64,000 bases of DNA from Mesorhabditis belari (GCA_958450365.1 CAUEEP010000934.1:1137501-1201500); one strand, 5' to 3'. Positions 11,231 through 22,677 are shown, counted from the stretch's first letter. Notes: generated by a model from the letters alone, not told the origin. Numbers and translations are program-made.

Positions 11231-11640
11231 ATCAATAGAAACATCCGAATCAATGAATTCATCATTTTCTTGATCATCAACTCCTAAATGTCCTTGAAAT
11301 CCTGTCAGTGCAAGCGGCTTCAAAAGATCTTTGATTTGCTTCTCTATCCGAGCAATTTTCGTCGCATGTAAGTACAATAGATTAAATATGATAGCTAAAG
11401 ATAATTCAATCGATTAAAGACAAAGATATTTAAATCAATAAATCGAACCCGCAATTCTGAAGAAATCGGTCCATCCGGCTTGAAAAAATTCATCAAATAA
11501 TCTTCATTTCCATTTAAGACATTGCCGATCTCACAAGCTTTGAATGATTTTTGAATCATTTCTTCGGTAATTCACCCCCAGACTTCCAGGATCCAACCCA
11601 AGTAGTGCTCCAACCGATTCGATGCACTTGCTCGTCAAAG
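11231..11640 (-). pseudogene. pogo/Tigger-like transposase C-terminal relic
   Basis: The minus strand encodes ITEEMIQKSFKACEIGNVLN, matching the known pogo/Tigger pattern in which a helix 'xxEMIxKSFxxCGIxNALDG' follows the DDE domain. It is preceded in the same frame by WVGSWKSGG and an in-frame TGA. After a gap consistent with an intron, 11231-11370 encodes an acidic tail (ATKIARIEKQIKDLLKPL to DSDVSIDF, then stop). The in-frame stop and lack of the catalytic domain mark it as a relic. Confidence 0.55.
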
Positions 11641-11644
11641 CATC

Positions 11645-12500
11645 GAGCTAAAATTTAAAATCAACAAATTTAAGAGATAAAATTAAAAATACAAATAATT
11701 TCCGAAAATAGATGAAAATTTTCCGCTTTAAAAGCGTTGTTTGTAATTAGGTGTTAGGTTGGGTAATTTTAGAGAAATCGGGGTCCAATTACAATCTTTA
11801 CGGTGCTCTACAAAACCATTTAAAAAGTAAACTGTTTTGAAAACAGTTATGAGTTCTTAAAGCACGGTTTTCCCGTTTAAAATATCCGGAAAAGTCAAAG
11901 GTATTACTGGAAAAGAAAATTTTTGCTCTTTTGCAGTATGTCGGCTACACAGTGCTCGGTATTTGCTCTTTATTCGACTCGTCAACATTTCTTTTGATTC
12001 GAAAAAGGCAAAAGGTTTGATCGATCGATCGATCGTGATCAATCATCTTTAAATAACGTTTATTTTCTCCAACAGAACAAAGCCAAAACTTTAGAGTCAT
12101 CAAGCAACGTTTATAAGTCAAAAACGTCTCCAAAAAAATTACATAATAGCCACTCAGGTTTGCAATGATTCTCAAAAATAAACAGTAATCTTTTAGTTAA
12201 TGTGCAACAATTTGACGGTGATTTGTACAACTTTTGGGCCAAATGTTTTAGCGAAGATAGTTGCGAAACCGTCGTCATTACTCTCGTTTCTCTGTTGGAC
12301 GGGTATTTGGCTGGCCTCTTGCGGAATGGAGGGGTAAATTGAGAGTGATCAAACGATCAACGATCAAACATTTCCTACAATCAAACGATAATCAAATGCA
12401 TAGAATGAAGAAAAAGTTTTCTTACTTACATCTGCATTCAGAATCGCGTTGAAACAAACTGAAAATTGCTTTAGGTAAGGGTGGGGCTCTAACCAAAAAT
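11645..12500. other. AT-rich interval, nothing recognised
   Basis: Holds short frames only. A (GATC)n-like tract GATCGATCGATCGATCGTGA lies at 12018-12037. No gene is supported. Confidence 0.45.
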
Positions 12501-12504
12501 TAGC

Positions 12505-15500
12505 TCACTTCTTATCATTGTAAAGGACACTTAAGAGAGCCAAATTTTCAACTTCTTTCCAGTAATCACTTGTAATTTCACTTTCAGTCTCTGGTGTACA
12601 ATTTTCTTTGGCAAATACCAAAAGAAGATCTCGGAAGCAAGAGCCGTTTTTGCGATCAAGGCATAGTAAACAAATCTCTTCAAGACCTTTTAAATAAAGA
12701 TTAGAAAATGGTTACACAGCTATAAAGCAAGATAAAGACTAATAAAGAAGTTATACTTTGTCTTATCTTTGTTAGAATTGTTGCTGGTAGAATTGTTGCT
12801 GGTAGAATTGTTGCTGGTAGAATTGTTGCTGTGAGAATTGTTGCTGTGAGAATTGTTGCTGTGAGAATTGTTGCTGTGAAAATTGTTGTTGGCTGTTAGA
12901 ATAAGTTGTGCATTTGTAAAATGTATAAATATTGTATATCAGATTTCTCTTGGCTCAATAACGATTTGACAAACCATATTCTCTCTAATAGTAGTGCATC
13001 AACTGCAGCCGAGTTGATGCACTACTATTAGAGTATTTTACGGTTTCTAAGTTTTCGCAGAAGCTCAACTCTCTAATCCCCCACAAGATCTCATCGTCAG
13101 CTACATTTTCCGACCGCACATCGATAGGTTCTGATGAGCGCTTTTAGAGATTTCGAGGAATTTAGGCGACCCTCAGGGTGCACTACTATTAGAGAGAACA
13201 CGGTATTCAGGGTAAACATCGAGTTGGTTGATTTCACATCCACTACCTTACCCATTATTCTTCTCGTTTTCGGAAACAAAATCCTGACTATCCTGTAAAG
13301 TTTCGGTTTTTAATAGAGAGTATTTCCACAAACCCACCCAGACAAGAGAATACAAATTTCTGGCTCATACCGACTGCTTCATTGGCAACAATTAACGGGT
13401 TCAACTTGAAGAAACTTCTTCAAGTTGAACCCGCTAACTGTTGCAAATGAGAGTCTAGTGAGTCTAATCCGAGATGATTGTGTAACTTATGTATGATTCT
13501 GTAACTTATGTATGCTTGTTATGTATGAATTGAAGAGCATTCAAAAGCTGACTTTCTTTTGTGAGAAACAAAAACTTTTAGCAACAAGTTTTTAAAAACA
13601 GTGTGCCTTTCCAGGTCTCTACAATCAATTCACTGGATCATAGCCTGTTTCACATTAATTGCCTATAAAAATTTATGAAATAAGTGAGGAACTTAAGTTG
13701 ATTAAGTTGAGTACTAAGTCTTTCACCTGCTTGTTTGTTTGTTTGTTTGTTTGTTTGTTTGTTTGTTTGTTTGTTTGTTTGTTTGTTTGTTTGTTTGTTT
13801 GTTGTCTTTAAACGTTTCAATCTCAAAATGTTTTAATCAACTTCATTTATTGACTTTAGAAGCTTTGTTATTTTTTTAAATTGTGTCCACGTCAAGGAGA
13901 AGATTCTGAAAATTGGTTTTGTTGGCAAAAAATTAAAGTAATCAGTAAACAAATCACCTCATTTTCAGTGACCCGAGAGTAACTCCTTGAAGCGGATGTC
14001 GAAAAGAGTTTGTCTACAAGATTTCCAATCACTTCAAGACCATTATTATTGGAAGCTAGCATGTAGGGCTGAAATCATGAACAATAAAGCCAGATCCAGA
14101 TAAGAACTCTTTACAAACCGATTTGGATAAGGCTTCTTCGCGTCCAAGTGAATTCGAATCGGTTACAAGGAGAGAGCATTTGAAGGAATCGGCGTTGATT
14201 AGTTGATGGACCTATAAAAAGAGACACTGCTGGTAGAGTTTCTGTGCTAACGTATTCGTTCTGTGTTTTATTGCAATATTAGGTTGAACAGGAAGTTACG
14301 GCCCTTGGGGGTGAGGGGCTACGACAAAAATTCAACTTTACGGTCTGATCGAGATTTCCAACAAAATCTGCTTTTTATGTTTTCCCCCATGCCAGAATGC
14401 ACAAAAAACAAAACTGTGCCGAGGAAACGTTTTTAGAGAAAGAAAAATGAAACAAAACCGTCAGGTCGTAAAGTGCACCCACAACAAGTGCATTGTACGA
14501 TCTGATGGATCCGCTTCTTATGAACTAGTCGATATCCTCCGCATTTCCATCAATAACTATTGGGTGTGCAATTACCGGCCTTCTAAATGATTTTATTTAA
14601 CAAAAATAACATAAATAGTTAGAAAAATTAATTGTTATCGGCATATTCCCGCCCATCAATAACTGATTGCCATTTCTTGGAAGACGATCGATTCCACGAG
14701 CGAAGAATAAACGATCTTTGGAGGCCCACGCTTACATCCAAGTCACAATCGTTGTAGATCTTATTTGTTTGCCAATTTTTGAGCGATCGATTGACGTGGT
14801 AGTCCGTTGGGGCTCCCAGTTCTTTGAGATCGCGAAACGCCTCGGCAGACCACCCTTTGGTAGGGCCATTCAATGATATGGCGAAGATGGATTGTTGTCG
14901 ACACGCATTTTGTTCACAAGATAACGAATATTAAAAAGAAACAGCTTTCAAACAAAAGGGAAGAGGGAACCCAATATCTTGGCGAGAAGCGTCAGAACAT
15001 AATTCAAAATTGCCACCAAATTGATCAAATTTCAATTCGTTTTCCACGGGAATAAAGCCGAACTCTCTTAATTCGTTGGGTCACACATTCGGGTTGACTG
15101 CTTTGAAGCGTCTGTTTTAACGAGATCGGCCATGCGCATTCCATAAAGAAAAACATTAGTAAATGAAAAGAAAAACATAAAAAGTTAAAAGAAATGTAAT
15201 ACAATGTAAAAATAAAAGTAAATGTCACCGAATGTGGTAGAAAATGAAAATTTGGAAATTTGAAAGGATGGATTTGAAAGGAATTGAAAGGAATTTGCGA
15301 AATTAAGTGCAAATTGTGTTTCAAATGCTAATTTTGACCCTAGACCGCACTTACTGTGGGTGCACTTTACGATCTAACGGTTTTTTTCATTTTTCTTTTT
15401 TTAAAAACGTTTCCTCCTCATAATTTTATGTTTTTTTGTGCATTCTGGCATGGGAGAAAACATAAAAACCAGATTTCGTTGAAAATCTCGATCAAACCGT

Positions 15501-16440
15501 AAAGTTGAACTTAGACGAGGCTATTATTACAGCTTTTATGATAGTTAATGTTTTTTATTTTAAAAAAACCACACGTTGATCGGCTAATTATTCATTTATA
15601 AAGGAAAATTTCAAAAAGTAAATATGGCTACTTAAAATATCCTTTTGAGTGGACTTACATCTATCTAATCTAAAAAATAGTCAACCTTTTCGGATGATTC
15701 ATTGAGAACATTGACTCCATTGACAGCCACAATTACATTCCCATTTCTCAGTCCACTTTTCCAGGCGGTCCCCTCTGGGTCAATTGATGCTAAAGTTTTC
15801 GATTTGATTTTGAACTTTAAAGAGAGATTAAAATAAACAACTACTACCGTATTCTTTCTAATAGCAGTGCATCAACTGCAGCCGAGTTGATGACTATTTT
15901 ACGGTTTCTAAGTTTTCCAAGAAGCTCAACACTCAAATCCCCCACTAGATCTCACCGTCAGCTACATTTTCCGACCCCACATCGATAGGTTCTCATAAGC
16001 GCTTTTCGAGATTTCGAGGAATTTAGGCAACGCTCAGGGTGCACTATTATTAGAGAGAATACGGGTATCTGTAATAATCGAAGAGCAGTAACGCATGAAC
16101 GAAATGAATGAATTTGAAATGAAACAAGCTTTTATACTGATTTCATACTCGGCGCTTACTAAATATCTAGGATTTTTTCCTTTAAAGTCTCCTTTAATTT
16201 TCACACTTTAGGATTGAAGCCCTGTAAAGTCTTTCGATGGGGAATTGCCACAGCAGCTCAAGGCCAGGGTTGTGCCTGAACCGGTGTGGGCAGAGGCAAG
16301 GACCGAGAAATTTTGAATTAGGCACAACCCTGTTCAAACTAGTCAGAGCTAACAAACTAGTCAGAGCTTTGAAAAAGGTGAAAAAATTACTTACAAATTT
16401 GGTGCTCGTTATGCACGGTGATCACAATACAGCCATACTC
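12505..16440 (-). CDS. PDZ-domain scaffold protein (partial)
   Basis: Exons in transcript order: 16440-16395, 15789-15686, 14211-14119 and 14068-13958 join in phase without stops. A last exon, 12686-12505, ends in TGA but needs a different incoming phase, so one small exon is missing before it. The first three encode one PDZ domain: a beta strand EYGCIVITVHNEHQI, then SSIDPEGTAWKSGLRNGN, then VIVAVNGVNVLNESSEK and the closing VHQLINADSFKCSLLVTD. The GxAxxxGLRxGDxIxxVNG theme with a final LLVxD strand is typical of NHERF-like and other cytoplasmic PDZ scaffolds, which bind C-termini of membrane proteins. Residues after the PDZ domain are not recognised. No start codon was found. The 15685-14212 intron carries a 1.2-kb inverted-repeat element, and the 15847-16064 MITE lies in the preceding intron. 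Confidence 0.6.
12780..12890. repeat. 15-bp minisatellite (AGAATTGTTGCTGGT)
   Basis: Seven or so units, the last ones with GCTGTG in place of GCTGGT. Lies within the last intron of the minus-strand PDZ gene. Confidence 0.9.
12974..13203. mobile_element. MITE family Q, copy 1, with internal 20-bp-arm hairpin
   Basis: Terminal inverted repeats CCATATTCTCTCTAATAGTA and TACTATTAGAGAGAACACGG. Next to the left end lies a second, perfect hairpin: CTCTAATAGTAGTGCATCAACT and its inverse enclose GCAGCCG (12981-13031). The internal sequence matches copy 2 at 15847-16064 closely. Confidence 0.8.
13300..13727. other. Intergenic/intronic sequence with short hairpins
   Basis: A hairpin lies at 13386-13444: GGCAACAATTAACGGGTTCA.. 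against GAACCCGCTAACTGTTGCAA. Otherwise nothing recognised. Confidence 0.45.
13728..13803. repeat. (TTTG)n microsatellite
   Basis: About 18 uninterrupted TTTG units. Confidence 0.98.
14330..15513. mobile_element. 1.2-kb element with ~160-bp terminal inverted repeats
   Basis: Left arm 14330-14485 (from CAACTTTACGGTCTGATCGA) and right arm 15353-15513 are inverted copies with small gaps. The interior holds a mariner C-terminal fragment (14628-14873, minus). A mariner-like terminus (TTGGGTGTGCAATTACCGGCC, split over 14559-14579) lies inside the left arm, which suggests one element inserted into another. A 40-bp piece around 14500-14530 recurs inverted at 24953-24990. The element sits in an intron of the PDZ gene. 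Confidence 0.7.
14628..14873 (-). pseudogene. Mariner transposase C-terminal fragment
   Basis: An 81-codon minus frame ends with RSWNRSSSKKWQSVIDGREY, following the mariner C-terminal pattern 'RWxxVIxxxGxY'; the preceding RSLKNWQ and DLDVSVGLQRSF also fit the family. Catalytic residues lie outside and are not intact in the adjacent sequence. Confidence 0.6.
15847..16064. mobile_element. MITE family Q, copy 2
   Basis: Ends CCGTATTCTTTCTAATAGCA and TTATTAGAGAGAATACGG form terminal inverted repeats. The body matches copy 1 (12974-13203) at most positions but lacks part of the internal hairpin. It lies in an intron of the PDZ gene. Confidence 0.8.
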
Positions 16441-16766
16441 CTGGAAATACATGAAATTGACGTCTTTTTATCACTTTCACCAACCTCATTTCTTGTTTTT
16501 CTAACAAGAATGCAAAGTCGACGAGATGAGCCTTCGGAGTTCATTTGAAAGCTTCAAAAAAAGAAAATACTTTCAAGCAAAACAAAAAAGATCAAGCGGA
16601 TCACCACAGAAAAAGCAATTGAAATCGAAAAATCGTTGGAGACACCACGAATCAATAAACTCTTTATTTAGTCAGCTGATAAGAGGCAAGTTTTTGTGGG
16701 CAAACATTGCCTTTTGCATTTGTTTACACAGTTCACTTTGATTCGTCTGGATCTTGACCTAAGATA

Positions 16767-17143
16767 ATCAATTTGAGAACAGAACAACGCAACGGGTTGT
16801 GTGACCCAACTCGGCCAAGGATATAATACTGAATTGTAAGTCATGCTAAGTGAGTCAAACCAGTAAATGTAGGAGAATTAAACCAGTCGCATGAGCGAAA
16901 TTTTTGATTTCTCGTTTGTTTAAAGAAGTTTAAAGAAGAAGAATGATGTTGTCATGTTGATCTTTTCTTTCATTCAAAACTATTTTCAACAATTACGCTT
17001 GTCTGCTCTTGTTTTCTCTTCAAGATGTCAAGGAGAAAACCGTTTTCAAATTCACTTAGCATGACTTACAATTCAGTATTATATTTTTCGTCGAGTTGCG
17101 TCACACAACCCGTTTCGCTGTTCTTTTCTCCAAATTGAGTGAT
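16767..17143. mobile_element. Long palindromic element, ~90-bp arms
   Basis: Left arm 16767-16853 and right arm 17052-17143 are near-perfect inverted copies. Both carry the CGGGTTGTGTGAC / GTCACACAACCCG and ACTGAATTGTAAGTCATGCT / AGCATGACTTACAATTCAGT pieces. The loop is about 200 bp and non-coding. Confidence 0.85.
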
Positions 17144-17290
17144 CCGAATTGGTCACAATAGGCCAGAAATTAGAAATAAGCATTGTATTTGCAGACATTT
17201 GAAGTAAGCAATGTCTTTATCACTGATTAATCTTGGGATCACTAATATCACTGATCTTGGTCACAAAACCTAAAAATTCTGGACTTTCAG

Positions 17291-17353
17291 AGCCGGCTTT
17301 GCTGGTGTAGAGTGTGAAGAAATGAGAGATATCTGCACGGCCATTAATCCCTG
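17291..17353 (+). CDS. Isolated EGF-like exon
   Basis: After the acceptor ACTTTCAG the plus frame reads GFAGVECEEMRDICTAINPC, then KNRANC. This is the junction of two EGF-like repeats: the end 'GFxGxxCE' of one and the start 'DxCxxxNPCxNxAxC' of the next. A GTAAAA donor is possible at 17353. No neighbouring EGF exon was found within several kb, so this may be a stranded exon of a large extracellular protein or a relic. Confidence 0.45.
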
Positions 17354-17455
17354 TAAAAATAGAGCAAATTGCATGCCATTACAATTGAATATGATGTATT
17401 TATAATAAAAATCAAACAAAAAACATGTAGATCATTTCAAATGTAAATGTTTACC

Positions 17456-17826
17456 GGGGTAGGCTAATTTTCGCAATTTTTTTCTTTGCGCAACTCGCCA
17501 TAACTTCCTTCTAAGCCGGCCAATCTCTATGATTTTGGTTTCATTTTGTAGATCTCAATAAGTGCAACAAAATGAAACCAAAATCATAAATATTGGCTGA
17601 CTTAGGAGAAAGTTATGGCAAGTTGCGCAAAGTAGGCTAATTTCCGCTGGGCCGTTGGCGCAACTTGCACTTTCTCCTAAGTCAGCCAATCTTTATGATT
17701 TTGGTTTCATTTTGTTACACTTATTGAGATCTACAAAATGAAACCAAAATCATAGAGATTGGCCGGCTTAGAAGGAAGTTATGGCGAGTTGCGCAAATGA
17801 TTCAGTTGCGGAAACTAGCCTACCCC
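17456..17826. mobile_element. hAT-like MITE, copy 1 (double palindrome)
   Basis: Bounded by GGGGTAGGCTAATTTTCGC and GCGGAAACTAGCCTACCCC, and flanked by an exact 8-bp target duplication TGTTTACC (17448-17455 and 17827-17834). The 8-bp duplication is the hallmark of hAT transposition. Internally it holds two successive hairpins, each built on GATTTTGGTTTCATTTTGTAG and its inverse, separated by GTAGGCTAATTTCCGCTGGG at 17630-17649. Confidence 0.9.
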
Positions 17827-17834
17827 TGTTTACC

Positions 17835-18390
17835 TAAATATTTGTCAAACTTGATCACTTAAATGTTTCTTTTCTTTAAATCTTTAGAAAAACACAACTT
17901 TGGAAAATAAATGACCTAGAAATTGGTAGTTATTAATTGTTAAATACAAAATTTTGAGAATTTGCCTCAACAAAAATTGAAAAATATTATTTTCTGTCGA
18001 AGAAAACACTCACAGAAAGCGATTATTTTGTGAAAAGGATTTCTAAAAAGCGTAATTGAGTTTGGTCATTTGTTTTTGTTTTGCTCAAATGCTCAAAAAA
18101 AGGAAACCATCAATTTACTGAGTTCTTTATAAGCAATTGATCTTTTATTTTGACTGAAGGCTAAAGACTTTTTGCATAAATGCTATCGAAATTAAAATCC
18201 TTTCATTTCTTTGATCTTTTTCTCGTCATTCTTCTAATAATTACTTTTACTGGTCAGTTTCTGGAAGCAGCTACAGGCTGTCCTGTAGGCTAAGCTGTCC
18301 CAAGATTTAAGCAAAAGATTAACATTAAAATATGTCTCTCTTAAACATCATATAACACAAAATTGATCTGACAGGATGACTGCGAATGCT
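17835..18390. other. AT-rich interval, nothing recognised
   Basis: No domain-bearing frame, array or terminal repeat seen. Confidence 0.45.
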
Positions 18391-18720
18391 AGCGACTCAC
18401 TTCTGATGGTCTAGCTCAGCAAGAACTTAATGAATCCGTATGAAACTTTTGCTGGTGATTTTTGAGTATATCTCCTTTAGCCAAGCCCATTTCCGAACTT
18501 ATTGGTACTTCTAGTATCTTTATATAATCTTATAAAGTTGAGAGTCAGTCGCTGTAACACTCAACTTTTTCGTGCTCAATCTGGAAACGTGTTCAATCAC
18601 TTACTCCGGTTCTATTTGGAAGAAATCGTTTCCCATTCCTGAAACAAGTCTCGAAAGCACCCTTTGCAAGAAACGGTGATTTCCGGGTTTTTGTAGCTAG
18701 ACCATCAGAAGTGAGTCGCT
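18391..18720. mobile_element. MITE with perfect 26-bp terminal inverted repeats
   Basis: Bases 18391-18416 (AGCGACTCACTTCTGATGGT..) and 18695-18720 are exact inverted copies. The match continues imperfectly outward into GCGAAT/ATTCGC. The 330-bp body has no coding capacity. Confidence 0.85.
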
Positions 18721-19373
18721 ATAATTCGCGGTACACTGATTGTGTAATGTGTAGACCTAATTGTATAGCTATGGTGATATCAAGCAGCGTTGTTGCAAAA
18801 CTCAGGATTAAACCAGTCTACAGGAAACCAGAGAATTTCAAACGACTTCAATCTGTCTTTTCAGCTACTGAGGTGCTGCTTGAACGCACTTATCACTGGA
18901 CACAGTTTTGGTCTCCGCTCGGTCGTCGATTCAACGCTTCCGATGATGCAATTTCTTTGGCTTATGACATTGCCTACACTTACATTCAACCATCGGTTTG
19001 TCAAATCGAGTGCTGATCAATACAAGTCTTAGATCATTGTTCTTAGCATTCCGACGACAGCAATTGCTGCTATTTGCACGCTCACCAATGATCGCTTGGC
19101 CCTACCAATACGGTTTTAGGCTTTGACAATTTCAGGCGTAAACTGAAAATTTTAGTTTTTGGGCTGCCGCCGAAAGCATGATAAAATGCTTGAACTGTCT
19201 TTGGCTGGTAGCGGAAATCATTTGCCTAGACTATTTGAATTGCGTCGAGTTGAGCTATAAAGTGAGAACGATCAACCCTATCGGTGATACGATCATCGAA
19301 ATTTTTCCAGCACAAGTTGCCAGCTGGTGCCAGATTTTTATTTCGATCAGGCGAGTACAACGATCGTGGGGCA

Positions 19374-19588
19374 TTTGATACGTGCCCGCTCCTTTTTTCA
19401 TTGGCAATCCAACTTTGAGCTCAAATTTCTAGGTGTTGGGCTGTTCAATTTAAATAGTTTTGTATCAATCGACAGAGAAATACTTGCTGCATCTAATGAT
19501 ATCAAGAATATTGAAATTGGACAGCCCAACACCGAGATATTTGATCTCAAAGTTAGATTGCTAATGGCAAAAGAGTCAGGGCGTATAT
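19374..19588. mobile_element. Palindromic MITE family P, copy 3
   Basis: Same arms as copies 1-2, beginning CGTGGGGCATTTGATACG. Bases 19281-19331 just before it match 10609-10659 in inverted orientation. Confidence 0.75.
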
Positions 19589-19631
19589 AAAAGGTCGCCC
19601 GGCTTCTTTGCCCCGCCCCCTTTGTCCCACC

Positions 19632-19935
19632 GCATTTGCCATGCCTCTTTTGCCATTGGCATCTAGCTTTGAGCTCAAATTTCTTGGTGGTCGGCTCTTC
19701 GCGTATAAAAGGTCCATAGCCCCGCCCCCGCCCTTGCCATTGGCTAACTTTGATCTCAAATTTCTTGGTGTTGGGCTGTTCAATTTAAATAGTCTTTGTA
19801 CGAATCGACAGAGAAAGACTTGATGCATCTAATGATATCAAGAATATTAAAGTTGAGCAGCCCAACATCAAGATATTTGAGTTCAAAGTTAGGTCGCCAT
19901 TGGTAAAAGGGCGGACGCGTATCAAATGTCCGATA
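19632..19935. mobile_element. Palindromic MITE family P, copy 4 (left arm repeated)
   Basis: Left-arm blocks (GCCATTGGC..TTTGAGCTCAAATTTCTTGG) occur twice, at about 19650 and 19735, before the loop. The right arm ends ACGCGTATCAAATGTCCG. A partial duplication within the left arm is the simplest reading. Confidence 0.7.
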
Positions 19936-20038
19936 ACCAACGAAACGTAGGTTCCTGTTGAGAAAAACGAGAATTCTCTCCGAAATTCAAATTGAAAACA
20001 ATAACTTAAAGCTAAAAAGAAAATTTACGGAATTTCAG

Positions 20039-20632
20039 CCGTTTCCTTGCACTCTCCTTTGACGGTATCTATTATCGGTACACGCTAAAATGGCCACTCG
20101 TTCAATTCGTCTTTCCACTTCTCTGCCATCATCTCCATAACAAAATGCTCGCACTTCTTACGTTTATCTATCGCAAAGATTCAAGATTCTTGTATCAAAT
20201 TATCACATACATTGTTAATTTCCCATCTTATCTAATGGTTAGCCTCGACTGTGTGACATATAAAAACTTTAGGAAGGTAAGAAACGATTACTGTAAAGCT
20301 TCTAACAACGAGAAGCAGAAGGGAAATGAAAAAATGAATACGAAAGTTTAGTTCAAAAAAGAGGAAAAGAAACTCTCGCGAACGGAGCGTCTTCTGATGC
20401 TTCAAGTTTGTTTTTTTTGCTCTAACATAAAAATTTTGACTTTTATTTGATCTTCCAGCTAATCTAAAACTTTTCAGATGATTGTCTCATCGTTTCAGCG
20501 TTTGTTGAACACAATAGGCTGGTGGGTGATCGAGATTCCCGTGAGTCTCCTCACCGACTACAAAATTTTCGGACTCTACGACGCCTGTCAATCCGTCGTC
20601 TACAACTATTTCTTTTTCTATCTTCTTTTGAG
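20039..20632 (+). CDS. Multi-pass membrane protein fragment (two exons)
   Basis: Exon 20039-20276 (after AATTTCAG, ends before GTAAGA) and exon 20478-20632 (after TTTTCAG, ends before GTTTGT) join in phase 0 with no stop. The product has hydrophobic segments around FVFPLLCHH, FLYQIITYIVNFPSYLMVSL and GWWVIEIPVSLL, and ends with SVVYNYFFFYLLL. This composition fits a seven-transmembrane nematode receptor, but no family motif was recognised. Upstream and downstream exons were not found, so it is partial. It may relate to the 7974-11078 fragment, although the phases of the two do not join. Confidence 0.4.
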
Positions 20633-20639
20633 GTTTGTC

Positions 20640-21430
20640 TTTAATCGATAAACAGTTTCAATAATCGGTAAACTTCAGTCTGATCACGATTTTCTTTCTG
20701 CGTAAACGAGATGATGAATCGAAGATCACTCGCGTAGAAACAGCAAAGCCAAGAAGGATCCCACTTGGAAAATGATGAAGGCTTAACGTTGAAGAATCTG
20801 AAAATCAAAAGGATAAAGTTGTAAAGATAAAGCTGTATTAAAAGAATCAAAAAGGATACTTATCCAAATCTGTGTAAGGGAAATTTTTGCTCTTTTTGTT
20901 TGCATTAATGTGTGTTTTTAGTACCGTACCTATAATAGAAGGTTACTACGCTTTATTTTACTCGTAGAATTCCACTCTAGCTAAAAGTAAGCCAAAAAAC
21001 GGGCCATTACGCAGCACTACGGGACTTGGCCATCTCCATGACAGGTATTTCGGTTGATGGAACATATGGTCCATAAAAAAGTGACTCATTTTGCGTAACT
21101 GAAAATTTTTTGCGCTGTTTTTTGATGGCACATTATGGTGTTAGAATTGGTGTTAGAAGTTTACTATTATATTATGGACTTCAAAAAGATTACGGATAAC
21201 GGAAATGTTAGAGAAATAGTGAAATTACCTTGGGATAGCCAGGCCGTAAAGACCTACAAAATGCTTCAAACAGTAACTCCATCATCGAACAATATTTTAT
21301 AAATTTATTCCAAGCTTTTATTCCGACAAAAGCTCGCAAAACATGACAAAAAGCAACAACATTCCAACCGGTCAACATTTATAAATCTAAACAAACAAAA
21401 CTTTAACATTAAGTATCATTAAGTATCATT
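20640..21430. other. Interval without a recognised gene
   Basis: Short direct repeats of AAGTATCATT near 21407-21440. Otherwise nothing assignable. Confidence 0.45.
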
Positions 21431-21438
21431 AAGCATCA

Positions 21439-22327
21439 CTAAGTATCCGACTGTGCCAGAAGTTCGCTTTGCAATCGAATGACGGCGTCGGGATTCTTGT
21501 TGAGAATTCCGTCTTTGACAATCAATTGCTCGAACAATACCACTAAAGCATAGCGTTCGTTAAACAGATTTTAGAAACAGAAACAGATAAAAGGTGCCAA
21601 TTTATCAATGACCTCTTCACCGTTTTGATCTTGGATCAAGAAGGGCCGCTCCCAGACGAGAATTCCGTTCGTTTTCCATTCACTCCCGCCACGCCACGAG
21701 AAACCTTTCAACGGGGCATCAGGTTAAAGCCATTCTTGATCTAAATTCACACAATTAAAAGCTTGAAAACTTTATTCAAACCTTTGTTCTGTTCGAGCGC
21801 CATTCAAATCTTTGACCGTGTCTAGTTTCATGTGTCGGAAAATCAAATCATAGAGTTCTAAAACAAAATTGCATTCCATAATAGCCTTGCGCGAGTTGTT
21901 CGGCCGAAAAAGCGCTCTCACCATACGTATCGATCTTGAACTCCCACTTTAGACTAAAACAATAAATAAAATCTCATCAAAATTGACAATCAATTACCCG
22001 TCCTCTTCTTGCATCGAATTCATGACTCGTCCATTGTTGTTCGTGTTGTAGAATAAGACGAATGGCAGCTTGGGGGTACCAATTGGAGCGCTTGGAAATA
22101 ACGAAGGAAGAAGTTGAGCAAGAAGGATTTTCCTTTACGATAAACACCAGCCACCCCAATAACGGCTACCTAAAAACACAAGATGTACATTGTTTCAAAT
22201 ATAAAACAAACCTTTTTATCGGAATATTTTCTGTCCAAGAGAACCTTTTCAAAAGCGGCCTCGTTTAACGTGAAGGCATGATCGAGATCCTGATCACTCA
22301 CTTCAACAATGCGAACAACTTCGGAAA
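21439..22327 (-). pseudogene. Atlastin-like GTPase, N-terminal half, disrupted
   Basis: Minus exons: 22327-22212 (VVRIVEVSDQDLDHAFTLNE), 22169-21998 (VAVIGVAGVYRKGKSFLLNF, with the P-loop GxxxxGKS), 21953-21922, 21857-21782, 21740-21585 (PLKGFSWRGGSEWKTNGILV, the switch I region characteristic of atlastins) and 21542-21439 (ends in TAG). Atlastins are ER-membrane GTPases that fuse ER tubules. The P-loop and the GFSWRGGS block appear in family order, but exon 2 has an in-frame TGA, exon 5 has a TAA just before PDAPLKGF, and phases fail at one junction. The last exon does not resemble atlastin. The membrane-segment half is at 24004-24571 on the other strand. Confidence 0.65.
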
Positions 22328-22677
22328 CTAAAAACATTTAAAAGATAGATATTTAAGCACATACTTTTAGCTACCTCGTTTCTTACGCTAAACCGGCTAG
22401 CGCGAATTTAGTCTCACCTATAGCATCGGAAACTCTTTCTCACTTTAGCAATTCCGAAGAATTTATTGTCTTTATTGTCTAACTATTTTATTGATTCTTA
22501 ATGCTAGTTCAACCCAAAACTTCATGAAAGTTTTATAGATTTTCACCCTGGAAATGTCAAAGTGTGCCAAATACAATCAACAGGGTCACTACACTTTTGT
22601 TATGTCCGATATAGGGATGTGAACATTGCAAGGCAAAAAGACAGCCGAGCCAATTGCCCCGATCTTCTCAAACCGAC

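Noticed and set aside
16237..16548. 103-codon plus frame with a 13-bp hairpin (CAGGGTTGTGCCT / AGGCACAACCCTG)
   Set aside because: It overlaps the better supported minus-strand PDZ exon at 16395-16440. The hairpin loop of about 40 bases has no other support.
18711..19032. 101- and 80-codon overlapping plus frames
   Set aside because: Neither shows a domain or usable splice sites, and the region starts within the terminal repeat of a MITE.
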